The notes under the pieces are model-generated. The model searched no databases. It was given only the letters and a program-made list of their open reading frames with translations, and was not told the origin of the DNA. From the NCBI RefSeq assembly GCF_018336815.1, contig NZ_CP050497.1:1860001-1924000 (forward strand): 64,000 nt of DNA. The letters are read 5' to 3'. The first letter of the stretch is position 1; each line of letters starts with the position of its first letter. The position numbers were made by a program, and so were the translations under genes. The DNA is from Treponema vincentii (GTDB taxonomy: Bacteria > Spirochaetota > Spirochaetia > Treponematales > Treponemataceae). Of the stretch, positions 23,404-31,173 are shown piece by piece.

Positions 23404-23888
23404 AAACAGACGCAAGTGTAGAGATTGTCCGATGGCAGGGGAACGAATTGACGGTACGGCTACCCGGCGAGATTGATAAAAAACAGATGGATTTTTACAT
23501 CCGGCATCGGCGTGAGCTGTATAGGCGAAACATGAAAGAAAACAAACGTCCCTTTCATTATCCGCTCATTGAACTGCTATTATCCGACAAATACAAAAAA
23601 CGCACCACGGGAAAAAATTCACAAAATACGAAGCTGCACGGTATGATCCGCAGCATTGCCAACGATACGGGTAATGATTTTGAGATGGTAAAGTATGTAA
23701 TAAAGCAGAAAGCAATGAACGAACTCGGCTATCCTACAATGCGCGGAGACGATGGGGAGCCGGTATGGAACGCATTATTGAATGAACCGTTCCCTCAAAG
23801 TGAGGCAGATTGCACAACGGTTGAAGAAAGCCTATTGATAGAAGCGGCGTATTTAATCGCTGCTGAAAACGGGATTATGCTAGCATGA
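23400..23888 (+). CDS. Hypothetical phage protein, 162 aa
   Basis: It overlaps the invertase stop as ATGA. The N-terminus is beta-like (VEIVRWQGNELTVRLPGEID), followed by a basic helical part (HGMIRSIANDTGNDFEMVKY, VIKQKAMNELGYP) and an acidic end. A nucleic-acid role is possible from charge. No family recognised. Confidence 0.6.
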   Translation: MKTDASVEIVRWQGNELTVRLPGEIDKKQMDFYIRHRRELYRRNMKENKRPFHYPLIELLLSDKYKKRTTGKNSQNTKLHGMIRSIANDTGNDFEMVKYVIKQKAMNELGYPTMRGDDGEPVWNALLNEPFPQSEADCTTVEESLLIEAAYLIAAENGIMLA

Positions 23889-23889
23889 T

Positions 23890-23919
23890 TTGCGTTACGC
23901 ACCCATAACAGTAACAATA
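23890..23919 (+). promoter_or_regulatory. Late-type promoter site 1 (TTGCGTTACGCAC)
   Basis: TTGCGTTACGCAC (23890-23902) is followed by a weak -10 (AACAAT, 17 bp spacing). The site lies 38 bp before the solitary membrane-protein gene. It is one of five dispersed copies in the prophage. Confidence 0.6.
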
Positions 23920-23940
23920 GAAATATGAGGAGGTTTAGAT

Positions 23941-24270
23941 ATGAAAACTAAACTTATTTTTATAATCATTTTAGGACTTATTCTATTTGGTGTACTGTTT
24001 ATGCAGTATGGACACGTTCCTTCTATTGACTGTATAGGGGCGGCGGCTATATTAGCCGGAGGGGGTGTTGCAGTTTATGACTGCATAAAACGCAGGAACA
24101 AAGCAGCATTAATACCTTTGGCAATAAGTATCATAACGTTCATCATAACGGGATTTATACCGTTTGAAGGTTCAGTTTTAGTAGCCGTATTCGGTTTTAT
24201 TGCATTGGGTTTATATATTTACCTAACAGTTATTTTAAACCGCCGAAAGAGCCAGACTGAAAAACACTAA
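23941..24270 (+). CDS. Four-helix membrane protein, holin candidate
   Basis: The 109 residues contain about four hydrophobic segments (LIFIIILGLILFGVLFMQYG, IGAAAILAGGGVAVYDC, LIPLAISIITFIITGF, VLVAVFGFIALGLYIYLTVI) and a charged tail. The gene stands alone between a late-type promoter and a strong terminator. Co-regulation with the lysis cassette makes a holin or antiholin plausible, but no family was recognised. Confidence 0.6.
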   Translation: MKTKLIFIIILGLILFGVLFMQYGHVPSIDCIGAAAILAGGGVAVYDCIKRRNKAALIPLAISIITFIITGFIPFEGSVLVAVFGFIALGLYIYLTVILNRRKSQTEKH

Positions 24271-24281
24271 CATAATTTGCT

Positions 24282-24323
24282 GCCCCGTCGGGTTTCGTCT
24301 CCTTTTCCGGCGGGGCGTTTTTT
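24282..24323 (+). terminator. Rho-independent terminator
   Basis: GCCCCGTCGG (24282-24291) pairs with CCGGCGGGGC (24307-24316), then GTTTTTT. It closes the single-gene unit at 23941. Confidence 0.85.
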
Positions 24324-24340
24324 AAGTGGAGAGTAAACGG

Positions 24341-25000
24341 ATGAATACAGTATCCCTTTTTGAGAATGATTCGACAGCAGAAAAGACGATGACGGTAAAA
24401 GAAGTTGCTTGTATTTTAGGGGTAACGGAACGTACTGTACAGCGGCATTTAAAAGCTATTCGAGAGAGCCTCGACAACGTTGTCGAGGTGAAAAACGGAG
24501 TACAGACTTTCATTACCGAAGCGGAAGTAACATTGATTAAGAAAAAAATCGAAACAAGCGGGCGTAGTGATATAATCGTACCGTCAACATTACCAAAAAC
24601 AAACCTTGAAAAACAGCTTTTAATTCGTCAAGCAATGCAATTACAGAATGAAATGATTGCGGAACTGGAAGCGGAAAACGGACAGCTGAAAATTGAGAAT
24701 GCCGAAGCAAAACCAAAAGCTGAGTATTACGACACACTCATTGAACGGGGAAACTCCACAAACTTGCGCAATACGGCAAAAGAATTAGGAATACCTGAAA
24801 AACAGTTTATTGAACAGCTGCAACTGGACCGGTTTTTATATCGTGATAAGCACAATCAATTATGTCCTTATGCTGAATATGTACAGAAAGGTTATTTTGA
24901 AATGAAAGAATGGCAGCACGGGCAAAAGAGCGGTATACAAACGCTGATCACCGTGACTGGCAAACAATATTTTATTGGAAAGTACAAAAAGGCAGCATAA
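24341..25000 (+). CDS. Phage antirepressor with KilAC domain
   Basis: The 219 residues start with a helix-turn-helix (MTVKEVACILGVTERTVQRH), then a coiled coil. The C-terminal KilAC domain follows: YYDTLIERGNSTNLRNTAKE, LGIPEKQFIEQLQLDRFLYR, GYFEMKEW and TVTGKQYFIGKY. KilAC proteins lift repression or bind DNA during phage induction. ATG 24341 behind GGAGAGTAAACGG is preferred over GTG 24326. A perfect 20-bp palindrome lies inside (24469-24488). Confidence 0.85.
   Translation: MNTVSLFENDSTAEKTMTVKEVACILGVTERTVQRHLKAIRESLDNVVEVKNGVQTFITEAEVTLIKKKIETSGRSDIIVPSTLPKTNLEKQLLIRQAMQLQNEMIAELEAENGQLKIENAEAKPKAEYYDTLIERGNSTNLRNTAKELGIPEKQFIEQLQLDRFLYRDKHNQLCPYAEYVQKGYFEMKEWQHGQKSGIQTLITVTGKQYFIGKYKKAA
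24469..24488. promoter_or_regulatory. Perfect 20-bp palindrome inside the antirepressor gene
   Basis: CCTCGACAAC joined to GTTGTCGAGG has dyad symmetry without a spacer. It may be an operator for this or another phage regulator. Confidence 0.45.
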
Positions 25001-25003
25001 AAG

Positions 25004-25150
25004 ATGAATAAAACAACAGAAAGCAAAAAGAAAAAAGGCATAGGGAAACAAACAAAATCGGTGGTAAAAAAGACAGGTCTTATCCGTGCTGAACGTTCAG
25101 ATAGACCGCTTTTAAAAGGTCATGTAACATATTTAATAAATCATGGATAA
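25004..25150 (+). CDS. Small basic protein with SDRPLL tail, 48 aa
   Basis: ATG 25004 follows the antirepressor stop by 3 nt. The protein is Lys-rich and ends RSDRPLLKGHVTYLINHG, closely matching the C-terminus of the HTH protein at 22452. A shared short tail in two genes suggests a conserved binding peptide. No known family. Confidence 0.55.
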   Translation: MNKTTESKKKKGIGKQTKSVVKKTGLIRAERSDRPLLKGHVTYLINHG

Positions 25151-25156
25151 ACAATA

Positions 25157-25432
25157 ATGACAATAAAAGAAACTCGCCTCTATGTGTTTAATCGGGCGGG
25201 ATGGCGATGTGCCGTATGCGGCAAAAAAATAGACTGGAGTACGGGACAGCTTGCGCATCGAATACCAAAGACAAAGGGCAATATCAAACAATACGGCTTA
25301 TCCGTTGTTGACCACCCGTTTAATGTACGGGCAACGTGTTCATTGCGTTGCAACGCAGCGGTATTGATTGGTAATAGCTCGATAGAAAAGCAGCAGCTTA
25401 TCGAAGCGATTAAAAGGGAGAAAAAAGAATGA
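25157..25432 (+). CDS. HNH-type nuclease-like protein, 91 aa
   Basis: The protein shows GWRCAVCGKKIDWSTGQLAH, then ATCSLRCNAAVLIG, a CxxC ... H ... CxxxCN layout like small HNH proteins, though the second Cys pair is spaced unusually. It overlaps the next gene by 4 nt. Confidence 0.65.
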   Translation: MTIKETRLYVFNRAGWRCAVCGKKIDWSTGQLAHRIPKTKGNIKQYGLSVVDHPFNVRATCSLRCNAAVLIGNSSIEKQQLIEAIKREKKE

Positions 25433-25719
25433 AACTTATTGAAAGAATACGAAATACTCTATCTTGCTTTTTAACAAAGGTGATATGCAGCCCGTATATT
25501 AAGAGGGTGTGCTACATGTACCGATACAGTTTTTCGCAGTTATGGGAATGCGCTGGTAATGTTGTATATTATGGTTTCATTTGTTTGTTTGCGATTGTGG
25601 CTCTACTTTTCTGTCCCATTATGCAACTATTTTATAGCTGTTGGCTATGGAGAGCGCACAAGCGGGAAAAATTACGTAAGACCAATAATGCTGGGTTGGA
25701 AGATAAAAATGTTTCGTAA
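25429..25719 (+). CDS. Membrane protein, 96 aa
   Basis: A central hydrophobic segment (VVYYGFICLFAIVALLFCPI) is flanked by basic and Cys/Tyr-rich stretches. It overlaps both neighbours. No family recognised. Confidence 0.5.
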   Translation: MKLIERIRNTLSCFLTKVICSPYIKRVCYMYRYSFSQLWECAGNVVYYGFICLFAIVALLFCPIMQLFYSCWLWRAHKREKLRKTNNAGLEDKNVS

Positions 25720-26053
25720 ACCGCACAAATACAATGTTGTAAGCAAAGAACGCCGAACAGCCGACGGCATTACGTTTGACAGTATGGCGGAGATGAGGCG
25801 ATATCTTGAGCTGAAGCTACTTGAAAAATCCGGTGTAATAGCAGGGCTCGAATTACAGCCGAAATTCTTACTTATTCCGAAAACAGAAAAAGGCGGCAGA
25901 GCGGTTTACTACATCGCCGACTTCAAATATACCAAAGACGGCAAAACCGTATACGAAGATGTAAAAGGCGTAAAGACTGAAGTATACAAACTCAAGAAAA
26001 AACTGCTATTCTACAAATATCCTGATATTTGCTTTTTTGAGAATAAGGTATAA
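25709..26053 (+). CDS. DUF1064 Holliday-junction resolvase-like nuclease
   Basis: The 114 residues read NVVSKERRTADGITFDSMAE, MRRYLELKLLEKSGVIAGLE, LQPKFLLIP, then YIADFKYTKDGKTVYEDVKG. This is the DUF1064 order with the PD-(D/E)XK residues D...E-D-V-K. It probably resolves branched phage DNA before packaging. ATG 25709 is chosen because it matches the family start and follows GGAAGATAAAA. Confidence 0.8.
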   Translation: MFRKPHKYNVVSKERRTADGITFDSMAEMRRYLELKLLEKSGVIAGLELQPKFLLIPKTEKGGRAVYYIADFKYTKDGKTVYEDVKGVKTEVYKLKKKLLFYKYPDICFFENKV

Positions 26054-26069
26054 AAACTTATAAAAATGA

Positions 26070-26098
26070 TTGACAAACTTATTCTATAAGCATATTAT
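26070..26098 (+). promoter_or_regulatory. Promoter of the second toxin-antitoxin pair
   Basis: TTGACA (26070-26075), 17 bp and TATTAT (26093-26098) lie directly before the toxin gene. The ACTTAT/ATAAG dyad overlapping it may be the antitoxin operator. Confidence 0.6.
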
Positions 26099-26106
26099 AC
26101 AAGTGT

Positions 26107-26361
26107 ATGGTACGTGTCCAATGGAGCAGAAAGGCTGTTAAACAAATGCAAAAAATAGCCGAATCTGATAGACAAACAATATATGTAAAAGCAAAAGAGT
26201 TGCGGAACTTTCCTAACATTGGAAATATTAAGCATTTAAAAAATCACAAATATGAATATCGTCTTAGAATTGGCAATTATAGAATTTTATTTAATTTTGA
26301 TGATGGTGTTAAAATAATATCCATCGAAGAGGTGAAAAAAAGAGATGAACGCACTTACTAA
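26107..26361 (+). CDS. RelE/ParE-family toxin
   Basis: The 84 residues match the RelE fold: VQWSRKAVKQMQKIAESDRQ, GNIKHLKNHKYEYRLRIGNY and RILFNFDDGVKIISIEEVKK with the basic/aromatic catalytic region. It is expected to cleave ribosome-bound mRNA. It has its own promoter and overlaps the HTH antitoxin by 17 nt. Confidence 0.88.
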   Translation: MVRVQWSRKAVKQMQKIAESDRQTIYVKAKELRNFPNIGNIKHLKNHKYEYRLRIGNYRILFNFDDGVKIISIEEVKKRDERTY

Positions 26362-26695
26362 CGCACAAATTTTAAATGATAAGAACGGCAATCCTACTTT
26401 TGCAGTTATTCCGTTTGAGGTTTTTCAATCTTTATGTAAGAAGAATGAAATAGCTAGCAAAGATAAAGATGTCTATTTTCCCGATGAAGTTGTGGAAAAA
26501 TTGATTATGGAAAAAAAAACAACTATACAGGCGTGGCGTGAATACCTCAATCTTACACAGGCGGATATTGCGCAGAAAATGGGCATAAGCCAAGCCGCCT
26601 ATAGTCAAATGGAAACTGCGAAAAAGAACCGCAAGGCAACATTGCAAAAAATTGCCGAAGCAATGAATATCGATTATCTACAACTGAAAATATAA
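26345..26695 (+). CDS. HTH antitoxin paired with RelE
   Basis: The 116 residues start with a Phd-like strand (LNDKNGNPTFAVIPFEVFQS) and end with an Xre HTH (YLNLTQADIAQKMGISQAAY, SQMETAKKNRKATLQKIAEA). It should neutralise the overlapping toxin and autoregulate the pair. The pair probably stabilises the prophage or excludes other phages. Confidence 0.85.
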   Translation: MNALTNAQILNDKNGNPTFAVIPFEVFQSLCKKNEIASKDKDVYFPDEVVEKLIMEKKTTIQAWREYLNLTQADIAQKMGISQAAYSQMETAKKNRKATLQKIAEAMNIDYLQLKI

Positions 26696-26743
26696 TTGTG
26701 TTTTCACTAAAGATATGATATATTTCATTTAAGGACAATAAAA

Positions 26744-27262
26744 ATGCAAGTAAAAGTATTAAGTGTGAAAAATCCTTTTGCCTATTTAATTCTGCAAGGC
26801 GGTAAAGATGTAGAAAATAGAACATGGACTACCGATTACCGCGGCAGACTTTATATTCATGTAAGCGGCGATACGTTACCATATCCTGATAGCGATAGCG
26901 CACCTCCAAAAATCTTAGAATGTAATGAAGATGATATATTTCGTTTATATGCTGATTATGTGAATACTCTCGATGATTATATTGATAATTTAAACGATCG
27001 GTATGTTGAAGTTGGCGTTCCTACTGGTACAAAAAGTGAAGAAGAATGGTGTGAAAGAATTAAGGAACGCGCTGAACTATGGCTTTTAAAAAGTCAATCA
27101 ATAATCGGTTATGTTGATTTAGTTGATATTATACAAAACAGTTCCAGTCCGTGGTCTATAGACGGACAGTATCACTGGATATTAAAAAATCCTACACTTC
27201 TTGAAAATCCTATCCGGCAAGTCAAAGGTAGATTAGGATTATGGAATTACAATCTGCCTTAG
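26744..27262 (+). CDS. ASCH-domain protein
   Basis: The 172 residues show VKVLSVKNPFAYLILQGGKD, VENRTWTTDYRGRLYIHVSG, a long acidic insert, and IIGYVDLVDIIQN followed by QYHWILKNPTLLENPI. This is the PUA-like ASCH fold, which binds RNA or modified nucleotides. Its phage role is unknown. It is the last gene before the packaging operon. Confidence 0.8.
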   Translation: MQVKVLSVKNPFAYLILQGGKDVENRTWTTDYRGRLYIHVSGDTLPYPDSDSAPPKILECNEDDIFRLYADYVNTLDDYIDNLNDRYVEVGVPTGTKSEEEWCERIKERAELWLLKSQSIIGYVDLVDIIQNSSSPWSIDGQYHWILKNPTLLENPIRQVKGRLGLWNYNLP

Positions 27263-27303
27263 CAACAATCTTTCCTTAAAAGCATATCCTTATCTCATTT
27301 TAT

Positions 27304-27333
27304 TTGTGTTACGCACTACCTTTAGTGTACAGT
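27304..27333 (+). promoter_or_regulatory. Late-type promoter site 2, packaging operon
   Basis: TTGTGTTACGCAC (27304-27316) contains the -35. An 18-bp spacer from TTGTGT leads to TACAGT (27328-27333). The first start codon follows 36 bp later. Confidence 0.65.
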
Positions 27334-27368
27334 AAAAGCACATACTCATTTTTTTAGGAGGTGCTTTT

Positions 27369-27515
27369 ATGTTGTCATATTGCGGTAGACCGGTTATGTG
27401 TTTTGACGCTTCCGGCGGAGGCGGCGGTAGTTTTGCGCGAAGAATAGGCGTAGGAACTAAAAATAGTTTTATCCTCAAAACAAAAGACGATAGGGGGCGT
27501 GTTCGTTACCGCTAA
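27369..27515 (+). CDS. Glycine-rich small protein, 48 aa
   Basis: ATG 27369 follows AGGAGGTGCTTTT. The protein MLSYCGRPVMCFDASGGGGG continues with FARRIGVGTKNSFILKTKDD and a basic end. It is the first gene after the late-type promoter. It could be a leader peptide or small structural protein; no family recognised. Confidence 0.6.
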   Translation: MLSYCGRPVMCFDASGGGGGSFARRIGVGTKNSFILKTKDDRGRVRYR

Positions 27516-27518
27516 CCT

Positions 27519-28169
27519 ATGAAAAACCTGTATGCGTCAATACAGTACATGGCGGAGAATATCAGCTCCGCCATTGTGCTTTATTCACTTGGAAAAGACT
27601 CAACGGTAATGCTGGACTTATTCAACAAGTTCATGAAGGGGCGGTATACGCCCGTTTTTTTATATTACTGTGAAAACCTTGAAAGCAAAAATAAAGTCAT
27701 TCGCTACTACGAAAAGCGGTACAACATTAAAATTGAGCAGTATCCACACTACGAAACAACGTACCTGATTTCACGAGAGGGTAAAAATATAAAGCGGCTA
27801 ACAATGGCTGATACCTTCGCCGCATTGCGAGCAAAATATAACATTGAATACATAGCGTTAGGCTGGGAGGCTTGCGAAAGCTTAGCAAGAGCCTGTATGC
27901 TTAAAACCTTTGATAACGGTATTGATTGGAAGTACAAAAAGCTTACCCCCCTCCACATCTGGGCGAAAAAAGATATAGACAACTACATAAAACAAAACCG
28001 CCTCATCCTTGCGCCGGAGGTCTATTCCGGTTTTCGCAATATTGACATCTATAAGGGAGAATCCCTCGAATGGCTTAAAAACAATTTTCCCGATGATTAT
28101 CAAAAATGGGTAATAAAATACCCGATGGCGCAGGCTGATTTTATAAGGTGGCAGGAATATGGAAAATAA
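27519..28169 (+). CDS. PAPS-reductase-like protein (IbrA-type)
   Basis: The 216 residues have the PP-loop YSLGKDSTVMLDLF near residue 22, then a Rossmann-like region and WAKKDIDNYIKQNRLILAPE near residue 148. Family members adenylate or reduce sulfur compounds. In phages they pair with ParB-like proteins (IbrA/IbrB), as here with an 11-nt overlap. The function in phages is unproven. Confidence 0.8.
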   Translation: MKNLYASIQYMAENISSAIVLYSLGKDSTVMLDLFNKFMKGRYTPVFLYYCENLESKNKVIRYYEKRYNIKIEQYPHYETTYLISREGKNIKRLTMADTFAALRAKYNIEYIALGWEACESLARACMLKTFDNGIDWKYKKLTPLHIWAKKDIDNYIKQNRLILAPEVYSGFRNIDIYKGESLEWLKNNFPDDYQKWVIKYPMAQADFIRWQEYGK

Positions 28170-28920
28170 TAAGTTTGAAGTCTATCAAATACAAACGGTA
28201 CAGCGCAGCAGCATCCACGAAGCTCCATATAATCCGAGAAAAATATCGAATGAAGCCCGTAAAAAACTCAAAAAGGGCTTAAAAACGTATGGACTGGTTC
28301 AGCCGATAGTCGTCAACCGCAAGACAATGAATGTTGTCGGCGGGCATCAAAAACTATCGATAATGGATGAGGAATATAAATACCCGACAAATGACTATTC
28401 GTTGCAAGTATCGATGATACAGGTGGACGAGGAAACGGAAGTAAAAATCAACATCTTCTTGAATAATCCCGCCGCTCAAGGCGAATGGGACAACGAGTTA
28501 TTACAAGAAATAAAATTGTCCTATCCCGATATTGATTTTCAGAAAGATTTAGCCTTTGACATGTTGGATATGCAGTATATTTTTGCCGGTTCAAGCCTCT
28601 TTGATGATGAAAACGACTCCCTTTTTGACACCAAGCCCGAGCAGGAAGATATAGTTGATATGGTAGAAGAGGCGAAAAAAGCCGACCGCCTGAAAGCTGC
28701 GCGGCAGGCGGAACGGGATATGCGCAAAGCCGATAACCGAAGCGATAACGACTATCAAGCAAAGTACGATGACTACACGCTTACCCTTGTATTTGAAAAC
28801 AATGCCGCAAAGCAGGATTTTTGCAAGAGGGCACACATCGAAGCAAAAGAAAAATTTGTAAAATCTTCAATCCTTTATGACGTGGCGGATGGTAAAATCA
28901 ACATGAGAGGGCAACCGTAA
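28159..28920 (+). CDS. ParB-like nuclease-domain protein (IbrB-type)
   Basis: The N-terminal ParB domain is visible: IHEAPYNPRKISNEARKKLK, KGLKTYGLVQPIVVNRKTMN and VVGGHQKLSIMDE. The C-terminal part is acidic and charged with a Lys/Arg helix. It is fused by overlap to the PAPS-reductase-like gene and 1 nt from terminase, a pairing common in tailed phages. It may act in packaging or host control. Confidence 0.8.
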   Translation: MENNKFEVYQIQTVQRSSIHEAPYNPRKISNEARKKLKKGLKTYGLVQPIVVNRKTMNVVGGHQKLSIMDEEYKYPTNDYSLQVSMIQVDEETEVKINIFLNNPAAQGEWDNELLQEIKLSYPDIDFQKDLAFDMLDMQYIFAGSSLFDDENDSLFDTKPEQEDIVDMVEEAKKADRLKAARQAERDMRKADNRSDNDYQAKYDDYTLTLVFENNAAKQDFCKRAHIEAKEKFVKSSILYDVADGKINMRGQP

Positions 28921-29498
28921 TGGCCGAAAAATGGGAGCGGCAAGAAGGGGAAAGCGCGAAACAATACGCATACTTTAAAATGTTTCTTGACCTTGGCGCC
29001 TTGCGGACAATCCCAAAAGTACAAGAAAAGACTAACAAAAGCCTAACATATTTGAACACTTTATCCTCTCGTAACAACTGGATAGCTCGTGCCGACGCTT
29101 ACGACCGCTATATTGACGAAATTACCCGTAAGGAAAATATCGAAGCGATTAAGAAAACTAACAAAGAAAACATACAGCTTGCGCAAGCGATAAAGTTTGT
29201 TGTGGGGAAAAAGGCAAAGTTACTCATCGACAAGATAAAAGCTGCCGGAGAGAATACGGAAAGTTTAAACGAAGTGATAAACGAAATATCGTGGAATGTC
29301 TTACCGCAGCTTGCGAATATGGCGGTTGAGATTGAGCGCAAGGCGTATGGTATGAACGAGGAAATCTTAAAAATATCTATAGGGGACAATTCCGGCATTG
29401 ATGATATTGAAGTGAGTATATCGCTTAAAAAAGCGGCATTACGTGAAAAACTCATGCCGATTGAAGATAAGAATAACCCACAAAAGGATAACGCATGA
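28920..29498 (+). CDS. Terminase small subunit
   Basis: The 192 residues start with an HTH-like region (GESAKQYAYFKMFLDLGALR, LTYLNTLSSRNNWIARADAY) typical of small terminases that bind the packaging start site, followed by an oligomerisation coil and an acidic tail. Start and stop overlap both neighbours, including the large subunit. Confidence 0.8.
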   Translation: MAEKWERQEGESAKQYAYFKMFLDLGALRTIPKVQEKTNKSLTYLNTLSSRNNWIARADAYDRYIDEITRKENIEAIKKTNKENIQLAQAIKFVVGKKAKLLIDKIKAAGENTESLNEVINEISWNVLPQLANMAVEIERKAYGMNEEILKISIGDNSGIDDIEVSISLKKAALREKLMPIEDKNNPQKDNA

Positions 29499-30994
29499 GA
29501 GCCGAACCGATAACCACACCGACGCCGGTCCAAACCGGCTGGAAGTGTATTGATGATAGGACGCTGACTGCTGATATGCTCAGGCGCGATAAGGAAGCGC
29601 AAGAAGCGTTTATCAATGCGCTTACACCCGCAGAGCTTGACGCGCTGCCGTTCGATTGGGGCTTTTGGGCGAGGGATGATCAGCTTCCGCCCAGAGACTG
29701 GATCACGGGAGAAAAATACATCTGGTGTTTACGCTGCGGGCGCGGCTGGGGTAAGACACGGACAGCAGGGCAAGCGATCATCGAAGCGGTGAGAACGGGC
29801 AAGTACAAACATCTTTCGTTATGCGGAGCGACAGCCGAAGAGGTGCGCGATATTATGATCAACGGAGAGTCGGGGCTTGCCCGCTATTGCCCTCCGTCTC
29901 TGGGTATGGTATATAAGCCGTCGATAAAAAAAGTCTTTTTCAGTAACGGTGCAGTGATCAGTATTTTCTACGGTTCAGAGCCGGAGAAATCCAGAGGTGC
30001 GCAGTCTGATTGGCTCTGGTGCGATGAAATACATAAATGGCAATATCCGGAAGAAACCTTTGATAACCTTCTTCTTGGCTTGCGCTTAGGGAGCAATCCC
30101 TTATGTGTGGTAACGAGTACCCCGAAACCGACAGCATTTACCAAGCGGCTGGAAGGACTGACAAACAGCGACGGGAAACCCTGCGTACATGTAACCGTTG
30201 GCAGCACCTACGAGAATAAGTCAAACCTTTCTCCGGCATTTATCAGCACGATTGTTTCAAAGTATGAAGGTACCCGTTTAGGACAGCAGGAACTCTACGC
30301 GCAAATTCTTGACGATAACCCCAATGCCCTCTTTAAAAAAGACTGGATAGAAAATAACAAGGTTGACGCTTTACCGCTTGTTGCAAACCGATACCGCATT
30401 ATCGTGAGCGTCGATCCTGCGGCAAGCCATACGGCGGATTCAAACCATACCGGCATTATCACGGTATTAGAGGGAGCCGCTCCTGAACGGCTTATCAGCG
30501 CCGCTGCTATTCAGCACAAAAATGAAAGCCACTACTACGTGTTAGCTGATGCGTCTCTTATCGGAACTCCTAATCAATGGGGCTTAACGGTAAAAGCTAT
30601 GGCAGAAACACAGAAAGCCGATACGGTTGTTATCGAAGACAATCAAGGCGGCGACATGGTAGAAAGCACGCTCATCAATGCGGGAGTAACGCAGCGCATT
30701 CACCGTGTGCGGGCAGTGCATTCAAAACTGGCGCGGGCGCTTAACTCATCTACCCTTTGCGAGCAGGGACGCATTCACTTCTACCGGAACCCGCTCTCCT
30801 ATAACGCGGAACACGGAACCGATCCACTGGATATGCTTGAGGATGAATTATGTAACTGGCAGCCGGGAGACGATAGCCCCGACCGCATGGACGCATTCGT
30901 TCACGCAATCAATTATCTAAAACCCGATTTAAAAGACTTAGCGCACGAAGATGCGGCAAAAAGAGCATTGTTTAATGTTCTGGGAGGTATATAG
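29495..30994 (+). CDS. Terminase large subunit (packaging ATPase/nuclease)
   Basis: The 499 residues hold Walker A LRCGRGWGKTRTAGQAIIEA near residue 82, Walker B DWLWCDEIHKW near residue 173, and a C-terminal RNase H-like nuclease with VSVDPAAS, VVIEDNQGGDMVESTLINAG and PDRMDAFVHAINYL. It pumps DNA into the prohead and cuts concatemers. Length is normal and all motifs are intact. Confidence 0.93.
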   Translation: MRAEPITTPTPVQTGWKCIDDRTLTADMLRRDKEAQEAFINALTPAELDALPFDWGFWARDDQLPPRDWITGEKYIWCLRCGRGWGKTRTAGQAIIEAVRTGKYKHLSLCGATAEEVRDIMINGESGLARYCPPSLGMVYKPSIKKVFFSNGAVISIFYGSEPEKSRGAQSDWLWCDEIHKWQYPEETFDNLLLGLRLGSNPLCVVTSTPKPTAFTKRLEGLTNSDGKPCVHVTVGSTYENKSNLSPAFISTIVSKYEGTRLGQQELYAQILDDNPNALFKKDWIENNKVDALPLVANRYRIIVSVDPAASHTADSNHTGIITVLEGAAPERLISAAAIQHKNESHYYVLADASLIGTPNQWGLTVKAMAETQKADTVVIEDNQGGDMVESTLINAGVTQRIHRVRAVHSKLARALNSSTLCEQGRIHFYRNPLSYNAEHGTDPLDMLEDELCNWQPGDDSPDRMDAFVHAINYLKPDLKDLAHEDAAKRALFNVLGGI

Positions 30995-30996
30995 AA

Positions 30997-31173
30997 ATGA
31001 GCGGGAATGCGCTACTTAAATTGATTTTGGTAATATTGTGGATTGTGTTAGTTGTGCTGGATTACATAATAGTAAAGGGTATGAAAAAACTATATAAACA
31101 GTTTGAAGAATTGATGCAACTATATGCATTTAAGCAACAACAGATGCACAAAGATAAGGCGGAAGATAAATGA
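30997..31173 (+). CDS. Small membrane protein between terminase and portal, 58 aa
   Basis: ATG 30997 starts 2 nt after the terminase stop, with GGGAGGT upstream, and the stop overlaps the portal ATG. The N-terminus holds one membrane helix (LLKLILVILWIVLVVLDYII), followed by a basic, Gln-rich helix. The topology resembles a small holin or membrane anchor. No family recognised. Confidence 0.6.
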   Translation: MSGNALLKLILVILWIVLVVLDYIIVKGMKKLYKQFEELMQLYAFKQQQMHKDKAEDK

